Shown here: one piece after another, positions 45,189 through 55,100 of the stretch
Layout of the letters: each line of letters begins with the position of its first letter
Position numbering within the stretch: the stretch's first letter is position 1
Origin: an uncultured Bacteroidota bacterium
GTDB lineage: Bacteria > Bacteroidota > Bacteroidia > Chitinophagales > LD1
Assembly (NCBI GenBank): GCA_903919075.1
Contig: CAIXGR010000032.1
Coordinates: 1 to 57,328, forward strand
Length of the DNA stretch: 57,328 nt
Direction: 5' to 3'
Notes under the pieces: model-generated
What the model saw: the letters and a program-made list of their open reading frames with translations, nothing else
What the model was told of the DNA's origin: nothing
The model's database searches: none
Position numbers and translations under genes: made by a program

Positions 45189-46025
45189 ATGCTTTCAATA
45201 ATTCGCGTTAAACTTATTTTTTTGAGAGCAGGAAATAATGGGATTCATTTAGCCAAAAAGCTGTCGCTGCTGTTGTTTTTTGCCATTTCTGGTGCAACTT
45301 CAATAACAAAATGCGTGGCACAGGACGGCGTTACTTGCGACCACAGCTTGTGGAATCATGTTTACCATGCATCTCGGTTTACTATTAACAGAACTTGTTC
45401 TTATGCAATTGGGTACGTGCAGGAAATTTATGCAGAACCAGATGGCGACTATCACATGAGATTGAAGCTTGAACCGGACTTTAAATACATGCTGAATCCA
45501 ATAAACACCAGTAGCCAGGGAGGCGATTTAGTTTGCGAAATTATTTGTGCAAACCAGATTACACAAGCGGATGCAGTGGGTCCGTGCCAGAATTATACCC
45601 AATCGATTTACGTTCCAAATGTTGGAGAACATATTAAAGTAACTGGCCCGTTTGTTACCGATAACGATCACGGATGGAATGAAATACATCCTATTAATAG
45701 TATTGTAATAACCACGCAAATTGATACTATTGCCGATACCACGCACACAACCGGGATACCAACCGTTAACGCTGATAATATTTCTGTAAGCGTATTTCCT
45801 AACCCGGCTTCCAGCTTTATTAATTTTGAACTTAGCGATTATCCTTCAAGTCCGGTGGTCATAAGTATTACAGATGCTGATGGGCGCTCGGGTGGGCTGT
45901 ATCAAATGATGGCCAATCCTAAATTTGCTATTAGTACCACCTACTTCCCTAATGGGATATATTATTACAGTATAATAATGAGTGATAAATTAATAAGAGC
46001 AGGTAACTTTATTGTTATGCACTAG
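45189..46025 (+). CDS. T9SS type A cargo, tandem paralogue family, copy 1
   Basis: A 278-residue secreted protein. The N-terminal extension (to about residue 44) includes LAKKLSLLLFFAISGATS, a signal peptide with an unusually long n-region. The mature domain reads SLWNHVYHASRFTI, YVQEIYAEPDGDYHMRLKLEPDF, LVCEIICANQIT and GEHIKVTG, then WNEIHPINSI: a beta barrel with OB-like spacing and conserved Cys. A T9SS type A domain closes it (VFPNPASSFINFEL, GIYYYSIIM). Copy 2 follows 188 bp downstream. I do not know a named family. The N-terminal ATG is the only possible start nearby. Confidence 0.85.
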   Translation: MLSIIRVKLIFLRAGNNGIHLAKKLSLLLFFAISGATSITKCVAQDGVTCDHSLWNHVYHASRFTINRTCSYAIGYVQEIYAEPDGDYHMRLKLEPDFKYMLNPINTSSQGGDLVCEIICANQITQADAVGPCQNYTQSIYVPNVGEHIKVTGPFVTDNDHGWNEIHPINSIVITTQIDTIADTTHTTGIPTVNADNISVSVFPNPASSFINFELSDYPSSPVVISITDADGRSGGLYQMMANPKFAISTTYFPNGIYYYSIIMSDKLIRAGNFIVMH

Positions 46026-46213
46026 CTAGTTTTTTTCATTTGCCAACCAATTATTACATATCTATTATGGATAATAAATAAAAAAAAATTGGACAAATTT
46101 AATATGGCAAATTAAAATTATATGACAGTATGAATTTCTATTGTTGACTTAACAATACCGGTAACTAAATTTTCTTAAAACTATTTCTGAAGGCATTAAA
46201 AAAGCTGAATATC

Positions 46214-46984
46214 ATGTATATAAAAGTAATTTTTCATTTTAGCAGCCGGATCCGGTTAATAGTGCTGATGTTTTTTACTTTTTACGGCACATTACCAGGT
46301 GCTGCTCAGTGTAATGCCACTTTATGGAATCATGTTTATAACAGTTCCCGGTTTACTGTACATAACCAATGCACTTATGCCATTGGTTATATTCAGGAAA
46401 TATACGCAGAACCAGATGGCGATTATCATATCAGACTGAAACTTGAGCCGGACTTTAAATATATGATGAACGCACTAAATATTAGCAGTACCGGTAGCGA
46501 TTTAGTAGGCGAAATTATTTGTGCAAATAATATTACACAATCAGATGCGGTTGCCCCATGCCATAATTACACTAGTTCGGTATATGTGCCCAATGTTGGC
46601 GAGCATGTCAAAATAACAGGGTCTTATGTTACTGACAATGTGCATGGATGGAATGAAATACATCCTATTACCAGCATTGAAATAACCTCCCAAACAGACA
46701 CTCTAAGCACCGGCATCTCAATAAGTAATGACAATAATATTGTATTTGCAGTATTTCCAAGCCCGGCTTCATCGTTAGTCAATTTTTATCTCAGCGACCA
46801 TCCTCCCACCACTGTATTTTTAACTATTACTGATGCCATTGGCCGTTTGGCAGGGCAGTACCAAATGAAAGAAAATCCGAAATTTGAAATTAATACAACT
46901 TACTTCCCTAACGGGATATATTATTACAGTGCAATCATGAACGATAAATTAATCAGTTCCGGCAAGTTTATTGTAGCTCACTAA
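46214..46984 (+). CDS. T9SS type A cargo, tandem paralogue family, copy 2
   Basis: A 256-residue secreted protein closely related to the preceding gene across the central domain (LWNHVYNSSRFTV, YIQEIYAEPDGDYHIRLKLE, LVGEIICANNIT, GEHVKITGSY, NEIHPITSI). It keeps the Cys pairs in ...CNAT, CTYAIG, CANNIT and APCHNY. The signal peptide is different (MYIKVIFHFSSRIRLIVLMFFTFYG). The sorting domain (VFPSPASSLVNFYL, IGRLAGQYQM, GIYYYSAIM) also matches copy 1. A gene duplication with some divergence; function unknown. Confidence 0.85.
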   Translation: MYIKVIFHFSSRIRLIVLMFFTFYGTLPGAAQCNATLWNHVYNSSRFTVHNQCTYAIGYIQEIYAEPDGDYHIRLKLEPDFKYMMNALNISSTGSDLVGEIICANNITQSDAVAPCHNYTSSVYVPNVGEHVKITGSYVTDNVHGWNEIHPITSIEITSQTDTLSTGISISNDNNIVFAVFPSPASSLVNFYLSDHPPTTVFLTITDAIGRLAGQYQMKENPKFEINTTYFPNGIYYYSAIMNDKLISSGKFIVAH

Positions 46985-47041
46985 AGTATTTTAGCTGTCG
47001 TCTTTCACAGTTATCGGCAACACCCATTTTTGCAACTTAAA

Positions 47042-48217
47042 ATGAAAAAAATGAAAAAGCTTTACCTTAGGTTTAATTCAATCATATTAATATTATTATC
47101 AATATCATCGGCCAATCAAAGTTTTGCTAATGGCAATATTCCAAAGCCCGACCATGTGGTAATTGTTATTATGGAAAACCACAGCTACTCCAATATCATT
47201 GGTTCATCATCTGCACCACACATTAATGCCTTAGCCAGCGATACCGATGCGGCTGTGTTTACCCAATCTTATGGCATTCAACATCCCAGCCAACCTAATT
47301 ATTTAGCTTTTTTTTCGGGTAGTAACCAAGGTGTTACCAATGATAATAAGCCCACTAACTATCCTTTTACAACTGCAAATCTGGCTGCACAACTAATTGG
47401 TGCCTCTTACACATTCACTACTTATTCAGAAGGACTTCCCAGTGTAGGATATGATGGAGCTACTTCAAGTGCAGGCCACTATGCACGCAAGCACAATCCG
47501 GCTGCCAACTGGGTGGGCACCGGTACTAACCAAATACCATCCACCACTAACCAGCCCTTTACGGCTTTTCCTTCATCCTCAAATTATGCAAATCTTCCAA
47601 AGGTTTGTTACGTTGTGCCTAATCTTAGCGATGATATGCATGATGGAACTGTAGCACAAGGCGATACTTGGTTTAATACCAATATGCAATCGTACGTTAC
47701 CTGGGCTAAAACTCACAATAGTTTACTAATTCTTACATGGGATGAAGATGACTTATCATCATCAAACCAAATACTTACCATTTTTGTTGGCCCAATGGTA
47801 AAAGGCGCATCCTATTCCGAACACATCACCCACTATTCCGTTCTACGCACTATTGAGGATATGTACAGCCTTCCTTATGCAGGCAGCGCATCCTCGGCAA
47901 CAACGATAACCGATATTTGGAGATCATCTCAAACTACCGCAGTTGAACAAACTTTGAATGAATCGAATATTTCCGTTGATGTATTTCCTAATCCGGCATC
48001 ATCATCCGTTAAATTTAAAGTCAGTAATTATTCATCGTCAAATATTCCTGAATTATCTATTCTGGATATGCTAGGGCGCACTAAACAGCAATTGAAATTA
48101 GAGGATGAGCCATTGCTTGAGGTGAGCACCGGTTCTTTTGCAAATGGTTTGTACTATTATTATTTAACACAGAATGGCAGTGCAGTTACGTCGGGTAAAT
48201 TTATAGTGGCACATTAA
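47042..48217 (+). CDS. Secreted phosphoesterase (acid phosphatase-like) with T9SS domain
   Basis: A 391-residue protein starting with MKKMKKLYLRFNSIILILL (signal peptide); a TTG at 47030 is not needed. The catalytic domain is of the phosphoesterase family PF04185 (phospholipase C/acid phosphatase): VVIVIMENHSYSNIIGS near the N-terminus, then HPSQPNYLAFFSGSNQG, TWDEDDLSSSNQILTIFVGP and HITHYSVLRTIEDMYSLP, with the metal-binding Glu/Asp/His typical of the fold. A type A sorting domain ends it (VFPNPASSSVKFKV, MLGRTKQQ, GLYYYYLTQ). It is probably released or surface-bound and would hydrolyse phosphate esters. Its place after the receptor and nuclease genes hints at phosphate acquisition. Confidence 0.9.
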   Translation: MKKMKKLYLRFNSIILILLSISSANQSFANGNIPKPDHVVIVIMENHSYSNIIGSSSAPHINALASDTDAAVFTQSYGIQHPSQPNYLAFFSGSNQGVTNDNKPTNYPFTTANLAAQLIGASYTFTTYSEGLPSVGYDGATSSAGHYARKHNPAANWVGTGTNQIPSTTNQPFTAFPSSSNYANLPKVCYVVPNLSDDMHDGTVAQGDTWFNTNMQSYVTWAKTHNSLLILTWDEDDLSSSNQILTIFVGPMVKGASYSEHITHYSVLRTIEDMYSLPYAGSASSATTITDIWRSSQTTAVEQTLNESNISVDVFPNPASSSVKFKVSNYSSSNIPELSILDMLGRTKQQLKLEDEPLLEVSTGSFANGLYYYYLTQNGSAVTSGKFIVAH

Positions 48218-48654
48218 TTCAAGGTTTTTGCTTGTTTTTTGTTAGCTATATAATTGCTCAAACAAATGCTATGAAGTAAAAATTTTGCAAACAAAACCGG
48301 CAAGCTATTTTGTGCAACTTTGCTAATTACGGCATCATAATTTTAAGTTGGGACTATTGGGGGCACCAACGTATCGGCAAAGTTGCAATATGCACTCAAC
48401 CCGATGAAATGCGCTTTTTATAACATAAGAGACGGTGGTATCGGATATCAGAAAACACACTTACTACTTTACCAAAAAAACTATCAAAAGGATATTGCTA
48501 CCTGGGAAAAAGGGGAACTTACAAGGTTGAAGATTGACGATGAATTTTAACGGCTCCCCCGGAAAGTTGCATAAATATTAACTAAGAGGTAAAGATTTGA
48601 TAATGATCATAAGCCATATTGCGGTCTTTAAATACAGGCAAATTTCCGTATTAA
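48218..48654. other. Intergenic spacer
   Basis: About 440 bp between two T9SS cargo genes. A 48-codon frame at 48404-48550 is listed separately. The rest is AT-rich with nothing clear. The promoter of the downstream gene probably lies within 48560-48654. Confidence 0.4.
48404..48550 (+). CDS. Possible small ORF, weak
   Basis: A 48-residue frame from ATG to TAA. The end reads DIATWEKGELTRLKIDDEF, which looks more like a real protein end than noise, while the start KCAFYNIRDGGIGYQ gives no hint. No Shine-Dalgarno. It may be a genuine short gene or the remnant of a larger one; the same kind of A-rich sequence reappears near 51390. Low confidence. Confidence 0.25.
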   Translation: MKCAFYNIRDGGIGYQKTHLLLYQKNYQKDIATWEKGELTRLKIDDEF

Positions 48655-50595
48655 ATGCGCTTATATAAAGCAGTAACAAATTTATTTATTCTTACATATA
48701 TCTGTTTAATTTATACGGATAGGCTTACTGCACAATGCGGCACCACTATTACAACTTTTCCTTACGTTGAGGACTTTGAAACCTCGCAGGGTGGATGGGT
48801 TTCCGGAGGAACATCGAATGATTGGGCTTGGGGAACGCCCTCAAAACCGGTTATCAATCACGCTGGCAGCGGTTCAAAGTGTTGGATAGTAGGCGGCTTA
48901 ACAACTTCGTTTTATAATTACGGTGAAAGGTCATATGTAAAAAGCCCTTGTTTCGATTTTACTAATGTGCAACATCCATATATCCAGTTTTTAATATGGT
49001 GGGAATCTGAATGGCGTTACGATGGCATCAATCTTGAATATTCTTTAGATGTCGGTACGACCTGGAACAACGTAGGCGCTTTTAGCGACCCGGTAGATTG
49101 CATGGACGATAACTGGTACAACGAAAGTAACATTACTTACCTGCAAGGCCTATCCAATCCTAAAAGCGGCTGGTGCGGCAACATTCAGGCCAGCCAGGGA
49201 GGCTGCCAGGGAGGAAACGGCAGTAATGGCTGGAAAACAGCCAAGCACTGTTTATCAGGCCTGGGCGGTATGCCAAGCGTAATGTTTAGGTTCGCTTTTG
49301 GCGCTGGAACAAACTGTAATAGCTTTGATGGCATAGCGTTCGATAGCATTGCTATCGGTAATGCGCCCCCTGTTTCAGGTAGCTTTTCATATCTCTGTGT
49401 TGATTCGAATACTGTAGCATTTTCTGCAACAACTGGCTTATGTTCAAATAATGTCCTATGGAATTTTAATGACCCCGCCAGTGGCGCTGCTAACACCTCT
49501 TCTTCTATTAATCCAACACATATATTTTCAACAGCAGGCACCCACACAATTAGCCTTATACTTAATGGCCCATGCAATGCTCCTGATACTATTACCCAAA
49601 CTTTTAATTGTACAAGCTCTGTATGCAATTTGATCGTAGCCGTTAATGCTCAAAACGGCCTTTGTGGTAACACCGGGTCAATGACTGCAACAGCCACCGG
49701 TGCAGGCAGCACTTACATTTACAGTTGGAGCAATGGAGATAGCAGCCAAAGTATTACAGGCCTTACCCCGGGCACTTACAGCGTTACGGTGTCTGCTTTG
49801 CCAGGTTGTACCGCAACTGATAGCGCCACCATTATCGGAAGCACAAATATTTTAAATGTAACCCATACCACTCAAAATGGAACATGTGGCGGATTGGGTT
49901 CAATCAAAACGCAAATAACCGGTGGAAGTAGTTCTTACAGTTACACATGGAGCAACGGAGCAACTACACAAAATCTTACGGGGCTTAACGACGGCATATA
50001 CAGCGTAACGGTATCCACAGCTGAGGGTTGTTCGGGAACCGACAGCGCAATTATTACCAATGCTACCGGAACGGGCAGTATAACCATAAGTCCACATTCC
50101 GTTACTATTGGTCTTGGTCAAACAACTGTCCTTACTGCAGTTTCAGAAAATACCAACGGAGTTTTTATTTGGTCCCCATTAGATGACATTAACTGCGATA
50201 CCTGTAGCACTATCGTTGTAGGCCCACCGGCAACTGTTATGTACCATGTTAGTGTTGCAGGTAGCAACGGATGTTTGGTCAACGATTCGACATTAGTAAC
50301 CGTAATACCAGATTACTATTTGTATATACCCAATGCTTTTACGCCCAATGGAGATGGCAATAATGATTATTTCCAGGTGTTTATTCGATTTCCTGAAGAA
50401 ATTAAACTATGGACTATTACTGTCTTCGACCGCTGGGGCGAAGAAGTATTTGAATCAAATGATATGAATTTTAAATGGGATGGAATATACAAAGGCAAAC
50501 TTTTAGAGCCCGGTGTATGTGTTTATATAGCACAAGCAGTTTTTTTAAATGGATATGTTCGGAACCTAAAGGGTTCTGTAACCTTACTTAGATAA
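48655..50595 (+). CDS. T9SS type B (gliding motility-type) secreted protein with SprB repeats
   Basis: A 646-residue protein with a signal peptide (MRLYKAVTNLFILTYICLIYT...). An N-terminal lectin-like/MAM-type domain (VEDFETSQGGWVSGG, DWAWGTP, SYVKSPCFDF, CWIVGG) spans about residues 30-235. A PKD-like domain (VLWNFNDPASGAANTSSS) follows, then two SprB repeats (YIYSWSNGDSSQSITGLTPG and YSYTWSNGATTQNLTGLNDG), an Ig-like region, and the gliding motility-associated C-terminal domain (YIPNAFTPNGDGNNDYF, FDRWGEEVFES, WDGIYKGKLLEPGVCVYI), a type B T9SS signal. Surface-exposed, probably for adhesion or gliding. No other gliding genes are nearby. Confidence 0.92.
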   Translation: MRLYKAVTNLFILTYICLIYTDRLTAQCGTTITTFPYVEDFETSQGGWVSGGTSNDWAWGTPSKPVINHAGSGSKCWIVGGLTTSFYNYGERSYVKSPCFDFTNVQHPYIQFLIWWESEWRYDGINLEYSLDVGTTWNNVGAFSDPVDCMDDNWYNESNITYLQGLSNPKSGWCGNIQASQGGCQGGNGSNGWKTAKHCLSGLGGMPSVMFRFAFGAGTNCNSFDGIAFDSIAIGNAPPVSGSFSYLCVDSNTVAFSATTGLCSNNVLWNFNDPASGAANTSSSINPTHIFSTAGTHTISLILNGPCNAPDTITQTFNCTSSVCNLIVAVNAQNGLCGNTGSMTATATGAGSTYIYSWSNGDSSQSITGLTPGTYSVTVSALPGCTATDSATIIGSTNILNVTHTTQNGTCGGLGSIKTQITGGSSSYSYTWSNGATTQNLTGLNDGIYSVTVSTAEGCSGTDSAIITNATGTGSITISPHSVTIGLGQTTVLTAVSENTNGVFIWSPLDDINCDTCSTIVVGPPATVMYHVSVAGSNGCLVNDSTLVTVIPDYYLYIPNAFTPNGDGNNDYFQVFIRFPEEIKLWTITVFDRWGEEVFESNDMNFKWDGIYKGKLLEPGVCVYIAQAVFLNGYVRNLKGSVTLLR

Positions 50596-50764
50596 ATATT
50601 ATTGAAAAACAGAAAATATAAGTGGGCAAAAAACTAAGCCTTTAACACAGAACAAGAAATTACTATCCGGGTTAATTTTTTTTACTTTACGGCTGAAAAT
50701 GGTTATTGAGGTATATTGCCTTAAAAACCCACTGGTATCACAATAAATTTATAAGCGTTTCATC

Positions 50765-51232
50765 ATGAAAAAACTCTTCTTCACTTTATTGCCTGCTGTT
50801 ACGTTTTGTGCAACAATTTTTGCGCAAAAAATAACAACCGATAAAATTCCTTCTTTAATAAGCACAGCATTTAAAACGAAATTTCCTGATGCCAGTGTGG
50901 AAATTTGGGAGGTAGAAAAAAAGGGGATCTATGAGGTAGAATTTTTTAATGAAGAGAAAAGAATGGCTGCAGAGTTTGATAAGAGTGGCAAATGGTTAAA
51001 GACACAATATGGAATTAAACTTACTCAATTGCCTAATGCCGTCACAGAGGCCCTGTCTAAACATTTTCAAGCATATAAACTTATTGGTGCCATACAATTA
51101 ATAACACCTGCCAAAGGTACGACTTACGAACTGGTAACAATGAAAGGTAAAAAGAGGTATCAACTTCAATTTACTATATCGGGGAAATTGCTTGAGAAAG
51201 AAATGGAAAAAGAAAAAGATGGGGACGATTAA
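50765..51232 (+). CDS. PepSY-like secreted protein
   Basis: A 155-residue protein with a signal peptide (MKKLFFTLLPAVTFCATIFA|Q). The mature part has two PepSY-like repeats of helix and beta strands: IPSLISTAFKTKFPDASVEIWEVEKKGIYEVEFF with AAEFDKSGKWLKTQYGI, and TEALSKHFQAYKLIGAIQLIT with TYELVTMKGKKRYQLQFTISGKLLEKE. Bacteroidota PepSY-like (beta-lactamase-inhibitor-like) proteins are periplasmic and of unclear function. Monocistronic by spacing. Confidence 0.85.
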   Translation: MKKLFFTLLPAVTFCATIFAQKITTDKIPSLISTAFKTKFPDASVEIWEVEKKGIYEVEFFNEEKRMAAEFDKSGKWLKTQYGIKLTQLPNAVTEALSKHFQAYKLIGAIQLITPAKGTTYELVTMKGKKRYQLQFTISGKLLEKEMEKEKDGDD

Positions 51233-51683
51233 ATAAAATCTGTCGGTTCTTGTATTAATTATCATATCTACGTATTGCAATTTTTGCGAGAAATTAAAAA
51301 TTGCTTCTTCAGATTAAAATTACAAAAGCCTATCCGCTTCAACCCAGTGCTTTTATGCGGCGTATATTAGGGTGAAGCCGAATATTAAGAAAACACATCG
51401 AACTTACTACTCCATCTTAAGGAGTTTATCCAAATTATAGACGAGAATTTAATCTTTTGTTTGTATAAAACCTCTCAAAAAAATATAGACTCTTACTTTT
51501 ACCCCAGCTTTTACCCATCATCATATTACGACAAAAAATAAAGGGTTTCAGAACCCTGAAACCCTTATCTGGATTGTACCCTTTCAAGGCGACTTATCGA
51601 ACCTTTTGAGTGATTATAAATTGATTAACAATTTGCGGAAAAAACCATGAATATAAGCGCAATACCCTAAGTCCATAAAAAAA
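51233..51683. other. Gene-free spacer with a repeat hairpin
   Basis: About 450 bp between convergent genes. It holds the perfect hairpin at 51541-51566 and a tail related to that after the 35013 hairpin. An A-rich stretch at 51390-51420 resembles 48443-48470. No reading frame is convincing. Confidence 0.5.
51541..51640. repeat. Hairpin plus tail element, second copy
   Basis: AAGGGTTTCAG, AACC, CTGAAACCCTT (51541-51566) is a perfect 11-bp stem. The next 70 bp (GTACCC, GACTTAT, GAACC, TTTTGAGT, GATTAACA, TTTGCGG) parallel the tail after the 35013 hairpin (ATACCC, GACTTATTGAA, TTTTGAAC, GTTAATTCGG). The pair looks like two diverged copies of one element; the tails show remote likeness to a tRNA T-arm but no tRNA can be folded. 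Confidence 0.5.
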
Positions 51684-52130
51684 TTAAATTTTCAATAGAA
51701 AATTTTCTTGGCTAAACCCATGTTCCCGATATTGGAAAGCAGTGGTAACTGCTTTTTCTAAAACCTGTTTGAGGGCATCAAAATCGGATGGCTTAGTGAT
51801 GTAGATGTTTGCGCCATTACGAAAAGCCTCTTCTATGTCTTTTTGGGAATCGGATGTTGAATAAATTGCAATGAAAATTTCTTTTAGTTTTTCGTTGCTC
51901 CTGATTTCTTTCAAACATTGTAATCCGTTTTTGCGGGGCATGTTGAGGTCAAGGAAAAGAAGAAATGGTAACTTTGTATCTTTTGTAGTGAGCAGGCCCA
52001 TGAGTTCTTCTCCATTGTTCACCGTCCGTACAATGCTTTTAATTTTTAATTCTGCAAAGGCTTCAGTGAAAAGAAGGCGGTCTGCATCATCATCATCAGC
52101 AAGTAATATATGAATCGGTGTGTTGTACAT
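51684..52130 (-). CDS. Single-domain response regulator (downstream of the CheB-CheR kinase)
   Basis: A 148-residue receiver without output domain. Acidic pocket Asp12-Asp15 in LLADDDDAD, phosphoacceptor Asp61 in LDLNMPRKNG, Ser91 in IYSTSDS and Lys113 in ITKPSDF are present. The ATG lies 3 bp after the stop of the CheB-CheR-kinase gene, so the three genes probably form one operon. It is a paralogue of the regulator at 56282, sharing LLADDD.AD.LLF.EA, TVNNGE and LNMPRKNG. It probably takes phosphate from the kinase; the output is elsewhere. Confidence 0.93.
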   Translation of the reverse strand: MYNTPIHILLADDDDADRLLFTEAFAELKIKSIVRTVNNGEELMGLLTTKDTKLPFLLFLDLNMPRKNGLQCLKEIRSNEKLKEIFIAIYSTSDSQKDIEEAFRNGANIYITKPSDFDALKQVLEKAVTTAFQYREHGFSQENFLLKI

Positions 52131-52133
52131 TTG

Positions 52134-55100
52134 TTATGCAGGAATATAAATATCGAATGTTGTTCCTTTGTTTGGTTTACTGGTTGCGGTTATAACGCCG
52201 TTGTGATTTTCAACAATTTTTTTTACGATGGCAAGCCCGATGCCCGTTCCTTCGTATTCTTCTTTGTCGTGAAGTTTTTGGAATACTTCAAATATATTTT
52301 CAGCAAATTCCTTTTCAAACCCGATGCCGTTGTCGGAAACAGTGATACGGCAGTATTCTTTTTGTGGTGGAAGATTCGCGATATTTAGTTTACTATATTT
52401 TATGTTGTGGCTCTTTATTATTATATGCGGTGGTATTTTTGGATTTGAAAATTTGAGTGCATTGCCAATAAGGTTATACATAAGCTGTCGAAACTGGAAG
52501 TGGATGATTTTTACGGCGCAAATTTCTTTTATCTCTATGGTCGCATGTTTTTCTGCAATGGCCTCTTTGAATTCTTCTTTTACTTCTTCAATAATTTTGT
52601 TGAGGTAGGTGGTTTCAAACTTTCTATGGGCTGTGTTTAAACGCGAGAAGGACAGCAAATCCTGAAGGAGTGTTTGCATCCGCTGGGCTGCGTCCTGCAT
52701 GAGGTGGAAATAATTTTTTCCGTGGTCGGATAAGTTTTGATTTTCTTTTTCTAAAATCCTTCCTGCAAGGGTTTGTATTTTACGCAATGGCTCTTGTAAG
52801 TCGTGACTTGAAATGAAAGTGAATGATTCCAATTCTTTGTTCATTTTTTTAAGCTCTTCGTTGGATTGCTTTAATTCATTCGTCCTGTTCTCAACTGCTC
52901 TTTCCAATTCTGTGCGTTGTTCTACTTGTTTCTGAATTTCAGTTGCAGCACCAATCCACTTTACTATATTTCCCTTATCATCTTTAATAGCAGTTGCAAG
53001 GCTCAAGTGCCATTTATACTCGCCCTTTTTATTTAAGAGCCGTAATTCCATTTCAAAATTTCTTCCTGTTTTAATGGAATGCTGCCAGCGTTTGGTTATT
53101 TCGGTCCGTTCGTCAGGATGCATAATTTTCTCCCATCCACCATTTTTTAATTCTTCAATACTTAACCCTGAATAGTTCAGCCAGTTTTGATTATAAAAAA
53201 ATACATTCCCCGCCGCATCTGCTTGTGAAATTTTTTGCGGCAGCAACTCCGCCAGTTGCCTGAAGTTTTCTTCACTTGCTTTCATTTTCTTATTGAACTC
53301 AGCTTCAGGTGTTACTTCAATGGCAATTATAGTTACCCCCGAAATAGTTTCGTCTGTTTCTAGATAAGGTTGATAAACAAAATTAAAATACACATCTTCC
53401 ATTTTACCCTTGCGCTTCACCCGGGCAAGTGATTCATTGGCCATGTAAGGAATGCCGGTGGTGTAAACTTTTTGAAGCAAGGCCGGGAATTCCTGGTCTT
53501 TAATTTCGGGTAAAATTTCAATCAATGGCTTGCCTTCTATTTTATTCCCTTTGTCCCACATTTGTTTAATAGCGTCATTAGCCATAGCAACCACCATATC
53601 TTTTCCTTTTAATATGGCAAAGGCAAAGGGTGATTGCATCAGCATCATGTTATACCGCTTATCGCTTTCTTCAATTTTTCTTCTTGCAGCAGCTTGTTCT
53701 GTAATATCTGAAATAGCGAGCAGAATTAATTCTTCGTGATTCATTTTCTGAATAATGCGTCTTGCATTCAGCAGCATTTTTTTTTCGCCGATGAGCGGGA
53801 AGGTATGTGTAATTTCAAAATCGTGGAAGTGAGTGTTTTTGGGAAGTAAGTCTTCCAATAGTTCTCTCAGGCGCGGAATATTCCATTGCTTGTTTCCTAA
53901 ATCATACAACAGTATTCCTTCCGTCTCTTCTTCTTTAACATGAAATATTTTATAGAATGTTTTGTTGGCGGATTTTACACGAAGATTTTTATCTAATACA
54001 AGCATTGGTTCGTGTATAGTGGCAAATACAGCTTCGGAATAACCGTATGCTTCGTTGAGCAGGTCGTTACGGGTTTGCAATTCCTGATTGGTGGTGGTCA
54101 GTTCTTCGTTAGCAGATTCTATTTCTTCTTTTGACGTTTCAAGTTCTTCATTCACAGTTTGCAATTCTTCGTTGCTTGAAACAACTTCTTCGTTGGCGCT
54201 TTGCAATTCTTCAGTATAGGCTTCCTGTTCCTGTGCAATTGCAAGGGCATCAGCGTGCGCTGCTGCTAATTCCTGTTCTAATTTTTTTATCCTGCGGTCC
54301 TTTGCAAGCGAATTATTTTTTCCGCCTTTATCTTGTTGCGAAAATATTTCTGTTTGTTCCTGTTCGCTGAATAGAATTAGGAGCAGGGGTTCATCCGATT
54401 CTATTTTAAGCGGAACCACTTCTACACTTATACTTTTTACGCCCGAATTTATTTTTATTTCAATTCCGCTTTTGCGAATGCGGTGTTTTGTTTTAATTAC
54501 TTTTGAAATGGCATTCCGCAATTCAAAAGCAATTTCGGGCCGTGCCATTTTTAAAATATTAAAAGTGGCTTTGCCTTTTGGGTGGGTGAGAAATAAATCG
54601 GTTGTGCCGCGAAACTGCACAATTTCCATTTGATGATTAATGACTACGCTTGCAGGCATAAATTCTGAAACAAGCACGGCATCAATGGCATTATCAAGTC
54701 CGTTGTGATTAACGAAAGTATTTTTTGGTGCTTTGTTTTTGCCCGCTACCGGAACATTTTTTTCAATTAAAGTTTGTTGCGTATAGCGTGGTAATAGCGC
54801 AGGCAGTGTGCGCGTACCTGAATTTATTTTGCGCGAAAATATTTTATACTTTTTGTTGAAGCCAGTAAAGAGGTTTGTCGACTGGCTGATGTTTTCTGAT
54901 TTGCCGAGCATTAAAAATCCATCATCATTTAAGGCATAGTGGAAAGTGTTGACGGCTTTTTTTTGTGCTGCGTTATCAAAATAAATAAAAAGGTTGCAGC
55001 AACTAATAAAATCAAGGCGCGAAAAAGGCGGGTCGTGTAAAATATTGTGCGGAGCAAACACACACATATCGCGCACTGCTTTGTTAACCCGGAAACTTCC

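Noticed and set aside
51365-51430. Transposase remnant (frame reading KPNIKKTHRTYYSILRSLSKL)
   Set aside because: Too short, broken by stops, and only loosely similar to 48430-48480; no known element end is recognisable.
51567-51640. tRNA or tmRNA in the tail after the 51541 hairpin
   Set aside because: A remote T-arm-like stretch exists, but no acceptor stem, anticodon arm or CCA end can be folded.
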